Assembly: GCA_021646415.1 (NCBI GenBank)
Contig: SOEU01000018.1
Span: 1-64,000, forward strand
Direction of reading: 5' to 3'
Source of the DNA: Candidatus Brocadia sp.
GTDB lineage: Bacteria; Planctomycetota; Brocadiia; Brocadiales; Brocadiaceae
DNA length: 64,000 nt
Shown: piece by piece, positions 56,522-64,000 of the stretch
How the letters are laid out: each line of letters begins with the position of its first letter
Numbering within the stretch: the stretch's first letter is position 1
Position numbers and translations under genes: made by a program
The notes under the pieces: generated by a model
The model's input: only the letters and a program-made list of their open reading frames with translations
Databases searched by the model: none
What the model was told of the DNA's origin: nothing

Positions 56522-58669
56522 TCATTTCGTTATCACAAGATCCTTCTTTTTTATCTTCCCGGTACCTTTCTTACTTATTCTGGCAAATGAGGTTTCAGGT
56601 TGTACCTGCACAATTCTGGCAATGGCATCCAGTGGTTCTTTGAGCACAAAATCGCCTTCCTTTGTCTCCCGGAATAAGAGTAATTTCATTCCTAATTTAA
56701 GACCACTGGTTGCGCCTGTATCGATATGAAATCCGTTCCCTGAAACACGGATAATACCCCCCTGTATCATAGGAAATTGCCGTTTCACCTTGAGTGATAA
56801 ACCGTGCATAAGCCATTCGAGATTTTCCGCACTTTTATCCTCATCGTAAACATCGGCCTGGGCAAGTACCTGTGTTGTCTCTGTATCTACAAGTCGCAAT
56901 GTGACGTTAATGCCTTTGGAATCTTCTTCCACAGAACCAAAAAGCATGCCCTCTGCCGATCGGATCTTCCCGACCTTTATGGCCGTGTCCGGAGATGTAA
57001 GTTCGGTGCTGGTGATTTTCTGTTCACGAAGAATTTCCTCCAGTTTTGCCCGGTCCCGTTCCACAAAGTTAAATCTCTTCGGCTCTTCGTCAAATGATCT
57101 GAGTAACATGGAATAGAGGGTTTCCGGGGGAACCTCTTTTTCTACAAATGTCCTTAACGGGAGCAATGCAACGGTATACCGTGCATCCGCTTCGAGAAGA
57201 TAGAAGGTCTTTTTGGTAATTTTTACCGGTGAAAGTTGCGTCTGATTTCCCTGAGTATCAACGGCCCTGACAATTACGGCATTTTCTCCTTCATTGAGAG
57301 TTAACAAATGATTGAAGAAGACGTGCTTCGCAGGACGGATATCTAACGGTTGTTGATTCACGAAAAATCCGGCAACGCCGCTGTCATCGTGTGCATGCAT
57401 GCTGAAGAAGAGGTTTACGTCATGGACAACGGCAGGTTTTAAATCTGTATGTACTACCGGAGGGATATTGTCCGCAGTCGTATCTTTCATGGGCTGGGGA
57501 GAATGGGCCGTGGAAGGCGGTTGTAACGCAGCCTCTCCATGAGAAGCTAACAATTTCGCAACTGTGTGCCCGTCTATTTTTCCGAATGCAATCATAGCTG
57601 GTGTGTTTGTATGGCTGGTATATTTCCTGGTATTTAGTATGTCTTCTGGCCATAACAATGATGCCTTCTTTTCTATCGGCTCTTCGCCCTTTGTTTCATT
57701 TCCTGCGATATCGATTACCCTTAACGAGATTTTGTCCAGATTTGCCAAGACAATATCCTGCTTAAAATTGACTTCCTTACCAGGGATAAGGGGTACCTCT
57801 GTATTGTTGATAGAGAGATGTTTTACGCCATGGTCATCCTCAATAGTCCCCTGAATGGTGGCGATGTCCTTGCCGCCTTTTTTGTGTAATTGTATATCAT
57901 CCAGATAGAGAACCGGCGGGCGCATGTCCAGGATAAGCTTGAAATCTTGCCAAATACTCTTGCCTGAAAGGTCTGTTGCTTCCAGGCTGATAACATTTTC
58001 TCCTGCACGCAGAGAAATGATTTCGTCAAAAGGAAGGTCCTTTTCAGCAAGTTCTATGAATAGTCTTTCACCCTGAATTCTCATGCCATTTACATAAGAA
58101 TCATCAGTAGCAACACCTTTTAGTTTTGCCATCGGTGTATTGACAACCGCACCATTTACATGAGAAGTAACCTTAATTTCCGGGGGTTTCAGGTCTGCTT
58201 TTGTCATCTTTATGATAGCCTCATTGCATTTATTCAGATAAAACGTGGCCCTGGCGGAATCAGCAGTGGAGAGAGATATTGCAAGTTCCTTTTTGGCATC
58301 TTCGTATTTGCCCTGGGTGTAATAAACAATCCCCAGTTCGCGGTGGGCAAAGTATTCCCAGAAATGAAGCCCGTAGCTTCTGGCAGAGCGCTGGTCTCTA
58401 CTTCGCAAACTGATAGACTTTTTAAAGTCCTGAACTGCCTCATCGTAGTACCCACTCCCGGCAAACCATCGGCCACGAACGTAATAGTTCCACCACTTGC
58501 CCCGATGAAGATTAAAATCGCTGGCAATCTCTTCTTTCGTGTGACCCGGCTCAAAATAATCACGCCAGTTATCCGTACCAATGTGTGATACGGTAGAACA
58601 GCTTATGAAAGGCAGCACAAACAAGGGTAAAAAAAGGATGCATTTATATTTTTTACAGGGTAATTTCAT
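56522..58669 (-). CDS. Lipoprotein with TPR, Ig-like and CsgG-like domains
   Basis: The 715-residue protein has a lipobox LPFISC (cysteine near residue 24), a TPR-like region (about 65-150), two or more Ig/beta-sandwich domains (about 165-345 and 400-480) and a C-terminal CsgG-like domain (about 490-640; YTVALLPLRTF, RFNFVERDRAKLEEILREQ), ending with an SH3-like segment. CsgG-like domains occur in outer-membrane assembly proteins. The last 310 residues are duplicated in the next gene upstream. It belongs to the caspase gene set. Confidence 0.75.
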   Translation of the reverse strand: MKLPCKKYKCILFLPLFVLPFISCSTVSHIGTDNWRDYFEPGHTKEEIASDFNLHRGKWWNYYVRGRWFAGSGYYDEAVQDFKKSISLRSRDQRSARSYGLHFWEYFAHRELGIVYYTQGKYEDAKKELAISLSTADSARATFYLNKCNEAIIKMTKADLKPPEIKVTSHVNGAVVNTPMAKLKGVATDDSYVNGMRIQGERLFIELAEKDLPFDEIISLRAGENVISLEATDLSGKSIWQDFKLILDMRPPVLYLDDIQLHKKGGKDIATIQGTIEDDHGVKHLSINNTEVPLIPGKEVNFKQDIVLANLDKISLRVIDIAGNETKGEEPIEKKASLLWPEDILNTRKYTSHTNTPAMIAFGKIDGHTVAKLLASHGEAALQPPSTAHSPQPMKDTTADNIPPVVHTDLKPAVVHDVNLFFSMHAHDDSGVAGFFVNQQPLDIRPAKHVFFNHLLTLNEGENAVIVRAVDTQGNQTQLSPVKITKKTFYLLEADARYTVALLPLRTFVEKEVPPETLYSMLLRSFDEEPKRFNFVERDRAKLEEILREQKITSTELTSPDTAIKVGKIRSAEGMLFGSVEEDSKGINVTLRLVDTETTQVLAQADVYDEDKSAENLEWLMHGLSLKVKRQFPMIQGGIIRVSGNGFHIDTGATSGLKLGMKLLLFRETKEGDFVLKEPLDAIARIVQVQPETSFARISKKGTGKIKKKDLVITK

Positions 58670-58959
58670 AATTCCTTATTTCGCAGTAATTTTCTGACTT
58701 TCACAGCGATATCATCCCTTACAGGTTATTAATTAGGTTGGGTTTTAAAAGGCAAAAAACCAACGACTTTCTTGTCACTCCGAACGAATATGAGGAATTT
58801 TGACATCGTAAGATTTCTCTTTGCAATGATGACAGCGATCCTCATCATTCGTCTTCTACCGACTGTCAACAGGTACTCCGCCCTAAGCCAGGTTCAATCC
58901 TCTTTCTCTGGATTTCTCCAATTTGCTTAGACATTTCTGCCATTCACATTGGTTTTGAC
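58670..58959. other. Intergenic region
   Basis: This 290-base gap separates the two CsgG-like paralogues. It contains the sequence GTCACTCCGAACGAATATGAG, a form related to dispersed motifs seen in several genomes. I see no gene. Confidence 0.4.
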
Positions 58960-60255
58960 TTATTTCGTCATGACAAGGTCTCTCTTTTCTATCCTTGAAG
59001 TACTTTCTGCACTTATTCTGGCAAAAGCAGTTGTGGGACGTACCCGTATTACCCTGGCAACTGCATCAAGTGGTTCTTTTAGAACAAAATCCCCTTCTTT
59101 AATCTCCCGGAATAACAACAACTTCATACCCATTCTTATTCCATTGGCAGCACCCGCATTAAAAAGGAATCCATTCCTTGAAACACTGATAATATTCCCC
59201 CGTACCATGGGAAATTGTCCTTTCATCTTAAGTGACAAACCATAGAGAAGCCATTCAAGATTCTTCAAACTTCTATCTTTCTCATGCACACTGGCACTTG
59301 CAAGTATACGTGTTGTTTCGGTATCAACAAGCCGTAACGTTATAGTAATTCCCGCGTCATTCTCTTCCACGGAACCGAAGAACACACCCTCTGCCGCACG
59401 GATCTTCCCGATCTTTACAGCCGCTTCCGGAGATGTAAGCTCTGTGTTGCTGATTTTTTGCTCATGGAGAATTTCCTCAAGTTTTGCCGGATCCCGTTCC
59501 ACAAGGTTAAATCTCTTCGGCTCTTCATCAAATGCCTTGAGTAACAAGGAATACAAAACGTCAGAGGATATATTGTGCTGTGCCAATACCCTTAATGGAA
59601 GCAGTGCAACCGTATACAGGTTATCCGTCTCAAGAAGGTCAAATGTCTTTTTTGTTATTTTGATTGGGTATAGCTGTGTTTCATTTCCCCGGGTATCAAC
59701 GGCCTTTATGGTTATAGTGTTTTCCCCTTCATTCAGTGTTATCAAATGATTGAAGAATACGTGCTTCCCGGGGCAGATTTCTAAAGGTTGTTGATTAACA
59801 TAGAGCCTGTCCACACCTTCATTATCGTGAGATTCTATACTAAAGAAAAGATTTTGGTCATTGACGATAGCGGGTTTTAAATCGGTGTGTACTACAGGCG
59901 GAACCGTGTCATTTGCTGTATTTTGTGAGTTATGAGAACCACCGTTCTCTCCCGCCTTTTCTCTCTCATACTGAGAGGAAGGGGAAACAAGGGGTGGTTG
60001 CATTGTATCTGCACACTGTGAGGCTGATTTGAAATAATCTCTTCGGTTGTCTGCATTGATTTGGAAGACTATAGCACAGCTTATAAAAGGCAATCCCAGT
60101 AACAGCCGCACTAGAGTATTACTCTGGAAAAACTTCTTTTTTTGGAAAGTTTTTTTACACCCCCCTGTGTCCCCCCTTGCGAAGGGGGGAAAGAGAGGGG
60201 TCTTTTGGTTGCTGCAGTGCTGCGCCAGGACATCGTGTTTGATTTTTTTATTCAT
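58960..60255 (-). CDS. CsgG-like lipoprotein paralogue
   Basis: The 431-residue protein is a shortened paralogue of the 715-residue lipoprotein. From residue 117 on (VPPVVHTDLKPAIV) it aligns without major gaps, including the CsgG-like domain with YTVALLPLRVL and RFNLVERDPAKLEEILHEQ. A lipobox LPFISC (about residue 59) follows an atypical 50-residue lead that includes codons of a palindrome (60171-60189), so export may be impaired. The TPR and first Ig-like domains are missing. Confidence 0.72.
   Translation of the reverse strand: MNKKIKHDVLAQHCSNQKTPLFPPFARGDTGGCKKTFQKKKFFQSNTLVRLLLGLPFISCAIVFQINADNRRDYFKSASQCADTMQPPLVSPSSQYEREKAGENGGSHNSQNTANDTVPPVVHTDLKPAIVNDQNLFFSIESHDNEGVDRLYVNQQPLEICPGKHVFFNHLITLNEGENTITIKAVDTRGNETQLYPIKITKKTFDLLETDNLYTVALLPLRVLAQHNISSDVLYSLLLKAFDEEPKRFNLVERDPAKLEEILHEQKISNTELTSPEAAVKIGKIRAAEGVFFGSVEENDAGITITLRLVDTETTRILASASVHEKDRSLKNLEWLLYGLSLKMKGQFPMVRGNIISVSRNGFLFNAGAANGIRMGMKLLLFREIKEGDFVLKEPLDAVARVIRVRPTTAFARISAESTSRIEKRDLVMTK
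60171..60189. repeat. Palindromic repeat within a coding N-terminus
   Basis: CCCCCCTT (60171-60178) and AAGGGGGG (60182-60189) form a hairpin with loop gcg. It encodes part of PPFARGDTGG in the CsgG-like paralogue, ahead of its lipobox. Confidence 0.7.
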
Positions 60256-60386
60256 AAGTTAGTTTTCTTAAATAGATTACTCCAGTTTTAAAATCATCTG
60301 TATAATCTGTGAAATCTGTGGTTCCAAATGTTTTTGGTCTGAAACTCAGCCCCGCTAGTCTTTCTTCTTTTCTTATTGAGCGATTT

Positions 60387-62324
60387 TTATAATTTTCGCT
60401 TACCAGCAATTTTTTCTCTGATTTTTGCTGCGACATCATTTGCCACGATTCTCAAATTTTCCTCACCCTGAAAGGCACGTTCAAATGTATCAATAAGGGT
60501 AGTTGCAGTATCTACAACCTCCATCCTTAGAATAAATTCATCCGATGTATTTCCTTGAGAAACGCCACCAAAGCAAAGAAATGCAGCCCCCTGTATCTTT
60601 CCTAATTCGATCCTGAACAATGCATCGGCAAGTACAGAACCAGAGAGTCTTTGCTCCCTTAAAATCTCCTCCTGGAATTCTAAATCCCTTTCCACGACAC
60701 TTAAACTCTTTTGCTCCAGTAATGCATCAATAACCCTTTGCCGCAGCCTTTCCATATCGTGTCTTTTCGATAAAGCGCCCATCTTCACATTGAACTCCTT
60801 AAGAGACACAGGTATCGTGATCGGAATCTCCATGAGTTCGGATTTCAGTTTTTTAGTCTTTTTGGCGACTCTGGGTTTTTCTTCCCTAATCTGTCCCTTT
60901 GCCAGTATTTCTAATTCTTTAATAAGCGTATCGATGTTGTCCTTTGTCTTTTGTATATCTTCGATGTCTTCTGTCAGCCGTATATCTTCTCCGTTATGTA
61001 TTGATTCAATAGATTCCAAACTCTGCGCAGATTCATCATTTTTCAAGTGACTTCCACCAAGGGTATTAAGATTTAGCTGTGCGAGCAAAAGTTCTTCGTT
61101 GAGCATCGCAATATACTCATCTGTCTCCTCATCTGGATTGATAAAAAAGTTATCAGACATATCGGCGAAACCCCTCTTTTTTACCGTAACCGGATACGTA
61201 CCACTCATGAGCTTAATGTTCAGAGGAGTTGTACCAACTTTCTTCCCTTTCACATATACAGATGCCCCTTCAGGATTTGTAATAATTTGCAAGGTCCCAA
61301 AGCGTGGCACCTCGGTTGCTTGTCTGTTTTCTTTCGAAGAAATTTTTATGCCCGGGAATCCCAGGGGAAGGTTATTGTCGAAGTTACCGGAGGTATCAGG
61401 GTGCTGAGCATTCCGGGTTGCCCGCTTTACCTTGTCCTCTAAAAAATCGAATGCCTCTGCAAGGGTCACAATGCCATTGTTATTCCCTTCGAAATCTGCC
61501 TTTCCTTTCATCCCCTCCAGCAAATAGTGAGTAAACACCCCATGTCCCCCTCCCCACTTGCTGGATTCCATAGAGACCTCACCGGCACGACTGGCACTTA
61601 TAATTCCCCAGCCATCTCTGACCGATTTAAGCGTAGAAAGGGCTACGTTAATGGTATTAAAAAATCCCCTCGTACCGATAGTGCATTCCGTCAAACCAGC
61701 ACTATGACAGGTATCAGCAAAGAAAACCAGCTTCTTTGCTGAGATGTATCGTTTCATATCTGCATTGACATGTTCCATGTGATAGGCCGTTGCTGACAGG
61801 TCATCGAGTTCTGAGTCATGCATCAGTAGGTAAAGATTACTAAGACGATCGGGTTCGGGTGCACCATGGCAAGCCATGAAGATAACCACAAAATCGGTGT
61901 CGACTGCCTTTTTTAAAAAATTCGTGATGGCCGACTTAACGTTTTTAAGGGTTGCCCGATCGTTTTTTAACAATACAATATTCTCTTTATTGAAATTGCC
62001 GCCAACCGGGCTGGTGATAAAGTCATAAAAAGCCTGGGCATCGGCATCGGCATATTGTAAATCCGGTATCCTGGAGTCTTTATAATCGGATATGCCGATC
62101 ACAACGGCATAACGCTGGATGTGACTATCTTCAAAATATTGTTTTGGCGGCAATATGCCCCGAATAAAATGACGACCACGGCCATGGGGAATGTCCGAAT
62201 ATCCTGAAATTTCGACTTCGGATGATTCAACGTCTTGTGAAAAGGCACAAAGAACAAGACTCGGCAGAAATAAAAACACTGCTACACAGATTAAATTTTT
62301 TGTATTTACCAAATAATTGTTCAT
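60387..62324 (-). CDS. Secreted caspase-family protein with PEGA and CsgG-like domains
   Basis: The 645-residue protein has a signal peptide (about residues 1-30), a caspase/metacaspase-type domain (70-330) with catalytic H153 (FMACHGAPE) and C206 (FFADTCHSAG), a PEGA domain (about 345-410; TNPEGASVYVKGKKVG), a coiled-coil linker and a C-terminal CsgG-like domain (about 505-645). It is the first gene after riboswitch copy 2. AAGGA precedes the ATG. An exported caspase-like protease may process envelope proteins or sense damage; substrates are unknown. Confidence 0.85.
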   Translation of the reverse strand: MNNYLVNTKNLICVAVFLFLPSLVLCAFSQDVESSEVEISGYSDIPHGRGRHFIRGILPPKQYFEDSHIQRYAVVIGISDYKDSRIPDLQYADADAQAFYDFITSPVGGNFNKENIVLLKNDRATLKNVKSAITNFLKKAVDTDFVVIFMACHGAPEPDRLSNLYLLMHDSELDDLSATAYHMEHVNADMKRYISAKKLVFFADTCHSAGLTECTIGTRGFFNTINVALSTLKSVRDGWGIISASRAGEVSMESSKWGGGHGVFTHYLLEGMKGKADFEGNNNGIVTLAEAFDFLEDKVKRATRNAQHPDTSGNFDNNLPLGFPGIKISSKENRQATEVPRFGTLQIITNPEGASVYVKGKKVGTTPLNIKLMSGTYPVTVKKRGFADMSDNFFINPDEETDEYIAMLNEELLLAQLNLNTLGGSHLKNDESAQSLESIESIHNGEDIRLTEDIEDIQKTKDNIDTLIKELEILAKGQIREEKPRVAKKTKKLKSELMEIPITIPVSLKEFNVKMGALSKRHDMERLRQRVIDALLEQKSLSVVERDLEFQEEILREQRLSGSVLADALFRIELGKIQGAAFLCFGGVSQGNTSDEFILRMEVVDTATTLIDTFERAFQGEENLRIVANDVAAKIREKIAGKRKL

Positions 62325-62340
62325 AGGTATGTATCCTTAT

Positions 62341-62398
62341 AAATAAAAAAGCCTTACTGCAAAGATTTCTTTTCAATAACATCTTTGGCAGTAAGGCT
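62341..62398 (-). terminator. Intrinsic terminator overlapping riboswitch copy 2
   Basis: On the minus strand AGCCTTACTGCC (62387-62398) pairs with GCAGTAAGGCT (62350-62360), followed by TTTTTATTT. The 5' arm is shared with the aptamer, so ligand binding should prevent termination before the caspase gene. Confidence 0.85.
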
Positions 62399-62497
62399 GT
62401 CTTCTTATTTCTAAACTTCTTCTGGCTTCCTGGTTCTACCCTGTTGAAGACCCTTTACTTTGTGTCCCCTGATCACTCAGGGTTTACCTTTATCGCT
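62382..62497 (-). ncRNA. GEMM-I type riboswitch aptamer, copy 2
   Basis: The minus strand reads GCGATAAAGGTAAACC, a CCCTGA/TCAGGG stem with GTGA tetraloop, then GACACAAAG, a stem GTCTTC/GAAGAC (62446-62451 with 62399-62404) and AGCCTTACTGCC. Compared with copy 1, C-to-U in GGCAAACC is matched by G-to-A in CGCAAAG, a T-G pair in the first stem becomes T-A, and the last pair of the second stem changes from U-A to C-G. These paired changes support one conserved RNA fold. It lies 58 bases upstream of the caspase gene. Confidence 0.8.
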
Positions 62498-62511
62498 GAT
62501 GTTTATTTAGA

Positions 62512-62539
62512 ATTATATAATCACTTTATAATTATGCAA
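62512..62539 (-). promoter_or_regulatory. Promoter of the riboswitch/caspase operon
   Basis: On the minus strand TTGCAT (62534-62539) and a perfect TATAAT (62512-62517) are separated by 16 bases. The start would lie near 62505, a few bases before the aptamer, as expected for a riboswitch leader. Confidence 0.7.
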
Positions 62540-62672
62540 ATGAGCAAGTTAAATGCCAGCAATATCGAAATGGAATTTGTTTTGAGAAATTGGGTCCTAT
62601 CACCTTATTTCAAAATAATACAGGGATTGAAAAAAATATAAACAACTTTAAATTTATTGTAATAATCTATTG

Positions 62673-62727
62673 CACAAGTGTGTCATGTCACACTTGTGTT
62701 ACTACACACTTGTGTGACATGTCACAC
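62673..62727. repeat. Two adjacent palindromes upstream of the CPBP gene
   Basis: CACAAGTGTG (62673-62682) and CACACTTGTG (62689-62698) form one palindrome around TCATGT. GTGTGACATGTCACAC (62712-62727) is a perfect 16-base palindrome. They share sequence and are followed by TTTTTG. They may be a terminator, a repressor operator or a repeat element. Confidence 0.7.
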
Positions 62728-62817
62728 TTTTTGATTTTACTGTTTTTTTTGCGTCCTGGTTTATCTTTTAAGGTATTTTCAGTTGACAACTTCTTTTTAC
62801 AACACTATCATTTCAGC

Positions 62818-63774
62818 ATGAATTCATTTACTGACATAAAACAACACAAAAAAATATTCCTCCTGTTCTTGCTGACATTATGCCTCAGTGGCTTAATTGC
62901 ACCCCTAATAAAGGCTTTCCTTGATACATTGACATCATCAAGTCCTTTCGTGAGAGATTTGCTCAACTATAAGCACGGAGGTTATGATTTTGGCAGGGTC
63001 ATGCGCCGTATTATGATGGCCGTGGCCATTCTCCTCATCTTCCTCATGAGAAAACAACTGATGATCGGCTCGCTTGTTACTCTTGGAATAAAACCTATTC
63101 GAGGCTGGTGGGAACAACTACAAATGGGATTCTTCCTGAGTACGGGGATGTTTATTTTATATGTTATCTTCTTGTGGATCTGTGGTACTCAAACATTTCA
63201 ACCAGATGCAAAGTCTCTCGCGGATATGATCTTCCAACTCCTGAAGGTACTGCTGATCGCATATCTTGTCGGATGTATTGAAGAAATACTATTCCGGGGA
63301 TTTATATTCCAAAGTCTGTTGATGGACTTGCGTGTCGTTTCCGCTATTTGCATCAGCAGTCTATTTTATTCCTTATTACACTTCTTCAAGACAAAATTAT
63401 TGGTGTCGCCCGGTTTTCAGCCATTTATTGGCTTTATAGTCATTTACCAATCATTTAAGGACATTATCGTAAATTTTACCTCCATTTTACCTTCTATAAT
63501 CGGTCTTTTTCTCGTTGGCGTGGTACTGTCTTATGCATATTTTCGAACCAAGTCCCTGTATCTCGCTATTGGAATCCACGCAGGATGGATATTTCTCATT
63601 AAGACGAATAAATTATTCTTTGATCATGTTGGAATGAATCTAAAGTGGTTGTTTGGTGACAGCAAAATGATTACTGGAGCGCTTGGGTGGAGTTTCTTAA
63701 TTTTTACATTACTTCTCATACGCTTTGTAACGAAAGTGCCGTACAATGGAAAAAACGCTGCAAGAACTCTCTGA
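62818..63774 (+). CDS. CPBP-family intramembrane metalloprotease
   Basis: From the ATG at 62818 the protein is about 318 residues with eight or so membrane helices. The family motifs are EEILFRG (EExxxR), the segment SSLFYSLLHFF with a histidine, and a late LAIGIHAGW histidine. CPBP proteases (Rce1/YdiL-like) cleave inside membranes; many bacterial members have no known substrate. The frame is open to 62590, but that part crosses the palindromes and lacks membrane-protein character. It overlaps the lpxD start. Confidence 0.82.
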   Translation: MNSFTDIKQHKKIFLLFLLTLCLSGLIAPLIKAFLDTLTSSSPFVRDLLNYKHGGYDFGRVMRRIMMAVAILLIFLMRKQLMIGSLVTLGIKPIRGWWEQLQMGFFLSTGMFILYVIFLWICGTQTFQPDAKSLADMIFQLLKVLLIAYLVGCIEEILFRGFIFQSLLMDLRVVSAICISSLFYSLLHFFKTKLLVSPGFQPFIGFIVIYQSFKDIIVNFTSILPSIIGLFLVGVVLSYAYFRTKSLYLAIGIHAGWIFLIKTNKLFFDHVGMNLKWLFGDSKMITGALGWSFLIFTLLLIRFVTKVPYNGKNAARTL

Positions 63775-64000
63775 GTACGTCGGCGGTACGGTCGCTGGAG
63801 ACCCTTCCGTAAAGATACGGGGTGTCATGGGCATCGATGATGCGCAGGAAGGATATATTACTTTTATATCCAATGATAAATATATTAAAAAAATCAATCA
63901 GACAAAGGCCTCTGCTATAATCGTATCGCCAAAATTGAAAGGCACGAACCTGTCTCTTTCTCAGAAAAGAGACAGGAATCTTTTGATATGCAATAACCCC
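63746..64000 (+). CDS. lpxD: UDP-3-O-acylglucosamine N-acyltransferase, N-terminal part
   Basis: An ATG at 63746 opens a frame running to the window end (85 codons). It has the LpxD N-terminal domain: LQELSEYVGGTVAGDPSVKI, then GVMGIDDAQEGYITFISNDKY and ASAIIVSPKL, ending at the CNNP typical of the uridine-binding part. LpxD adds the second acyl chain in lipid A synthesis. The start overlaps the CPBP gene by 29 bases. The gene continues beyond the window. Confidence 0.85.
   Translation, partial: MEKTLQELSEYVGGTVAGDPSVKIRGVMGIDDAQEGYITFISNDKYIKKINQTKASAIIVSPKLKGTNLSLSQKRDRNLLICNNP

Noticed and set aside
62590-62817. N-terminal extension of the CPBP protease frame
   Set aside because: It crosses two palindromes and has no ribosome-binding site; the family domain fits a start at 62818.

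Overview
The window most likely comes from an anaerobic ammonium-oxidising planctomycete of the Brocadiales (Kuenenia, Brocadia or Jettenia type). The main evidence is the operon at 47094-40202 (minus strand). It encodes a Rieske protein, an NAD(P)-linked flavin/FeS oxidoreductase, a split b6-type cytochrome b, a hexaheme cytochrome c and an octaheme hydroxylamine-oxidoreductase-like protein. That set and order match, from memory, the third bc-type complex described in Kuenenia stuttgartiensis. AT-rich intergenic DNA, many multiheme or membrane redox genes and many decayed mobile elements fit this lineage. Names are inferred from sequence reading only; no database was searched.

Layout. 185-2290 (-): a Tat-exported sulfite-oxidase-like molybdoenzyme and a DUF445 membrane protein. 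2696-4552 (+): a secreted protease-like domain fused to many TPRs. 4695-11173 (+): a riboswitch-controlled NarG-family molybdoenzyme operon (alpha, beta, heme-b gamma, TorD-like chaperone), with a frameshifted tatA behind an IS remnant. 11191-14509: a DinB-like protein, a methyltransferase, a TrmO homologue and a zone of gene debris. 14562-29010 (-): alpha-glucan phosphorylase, beta-CASP nuclease, LOG protein, a complete N-type ATP synthase operon, a flippase-like membrane protein and an MgtA-type P-ATPase, resembling hypoxia/dormancy islands of other bacteria. 29056-34854: a permease pseudogene, a CLC channel, small membrane proteins, a broken TetR gene, a seven-repeat propeller protein and a formate/nitrite transporter. 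34885-40108 (-): two exported proteins of unknown function, an FHA-protease, HPRT, a TPR lipoprotein and an agmatinase-family enzyme. 40202-47094 (-): the bc complex. 47269-53870 (-): a sulfur/cysteine cluster, siroheme synthesis, lysA and argH. 54265-62324 (-): a small beta-sandwich protein, a FadL-like porin, a four-helix-bundle protein, two paralogous CsgG-like lipoproteins and a caspase/PEGA protein. 62818-64000 (+): a CPBP protease and the start of lpxD.

The main new observation is a pair of related RNA elements that match the GEMM-I (cyclic dinucleotide) riboswitch fold. They lie 57 kb apart on opposite strands. One precedes the NarG-like operon and the other precedes the caspase/CsgG gene set. 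In both, the 3' strand of the aptamer doubles as the 5' arm of an intrinsic terminator, and compensatory changes between the copies support the fold. A cyclic-dinucleotide signal may therefore link an anaerobic molybdoenzyme with a cell-envelope caspase system.
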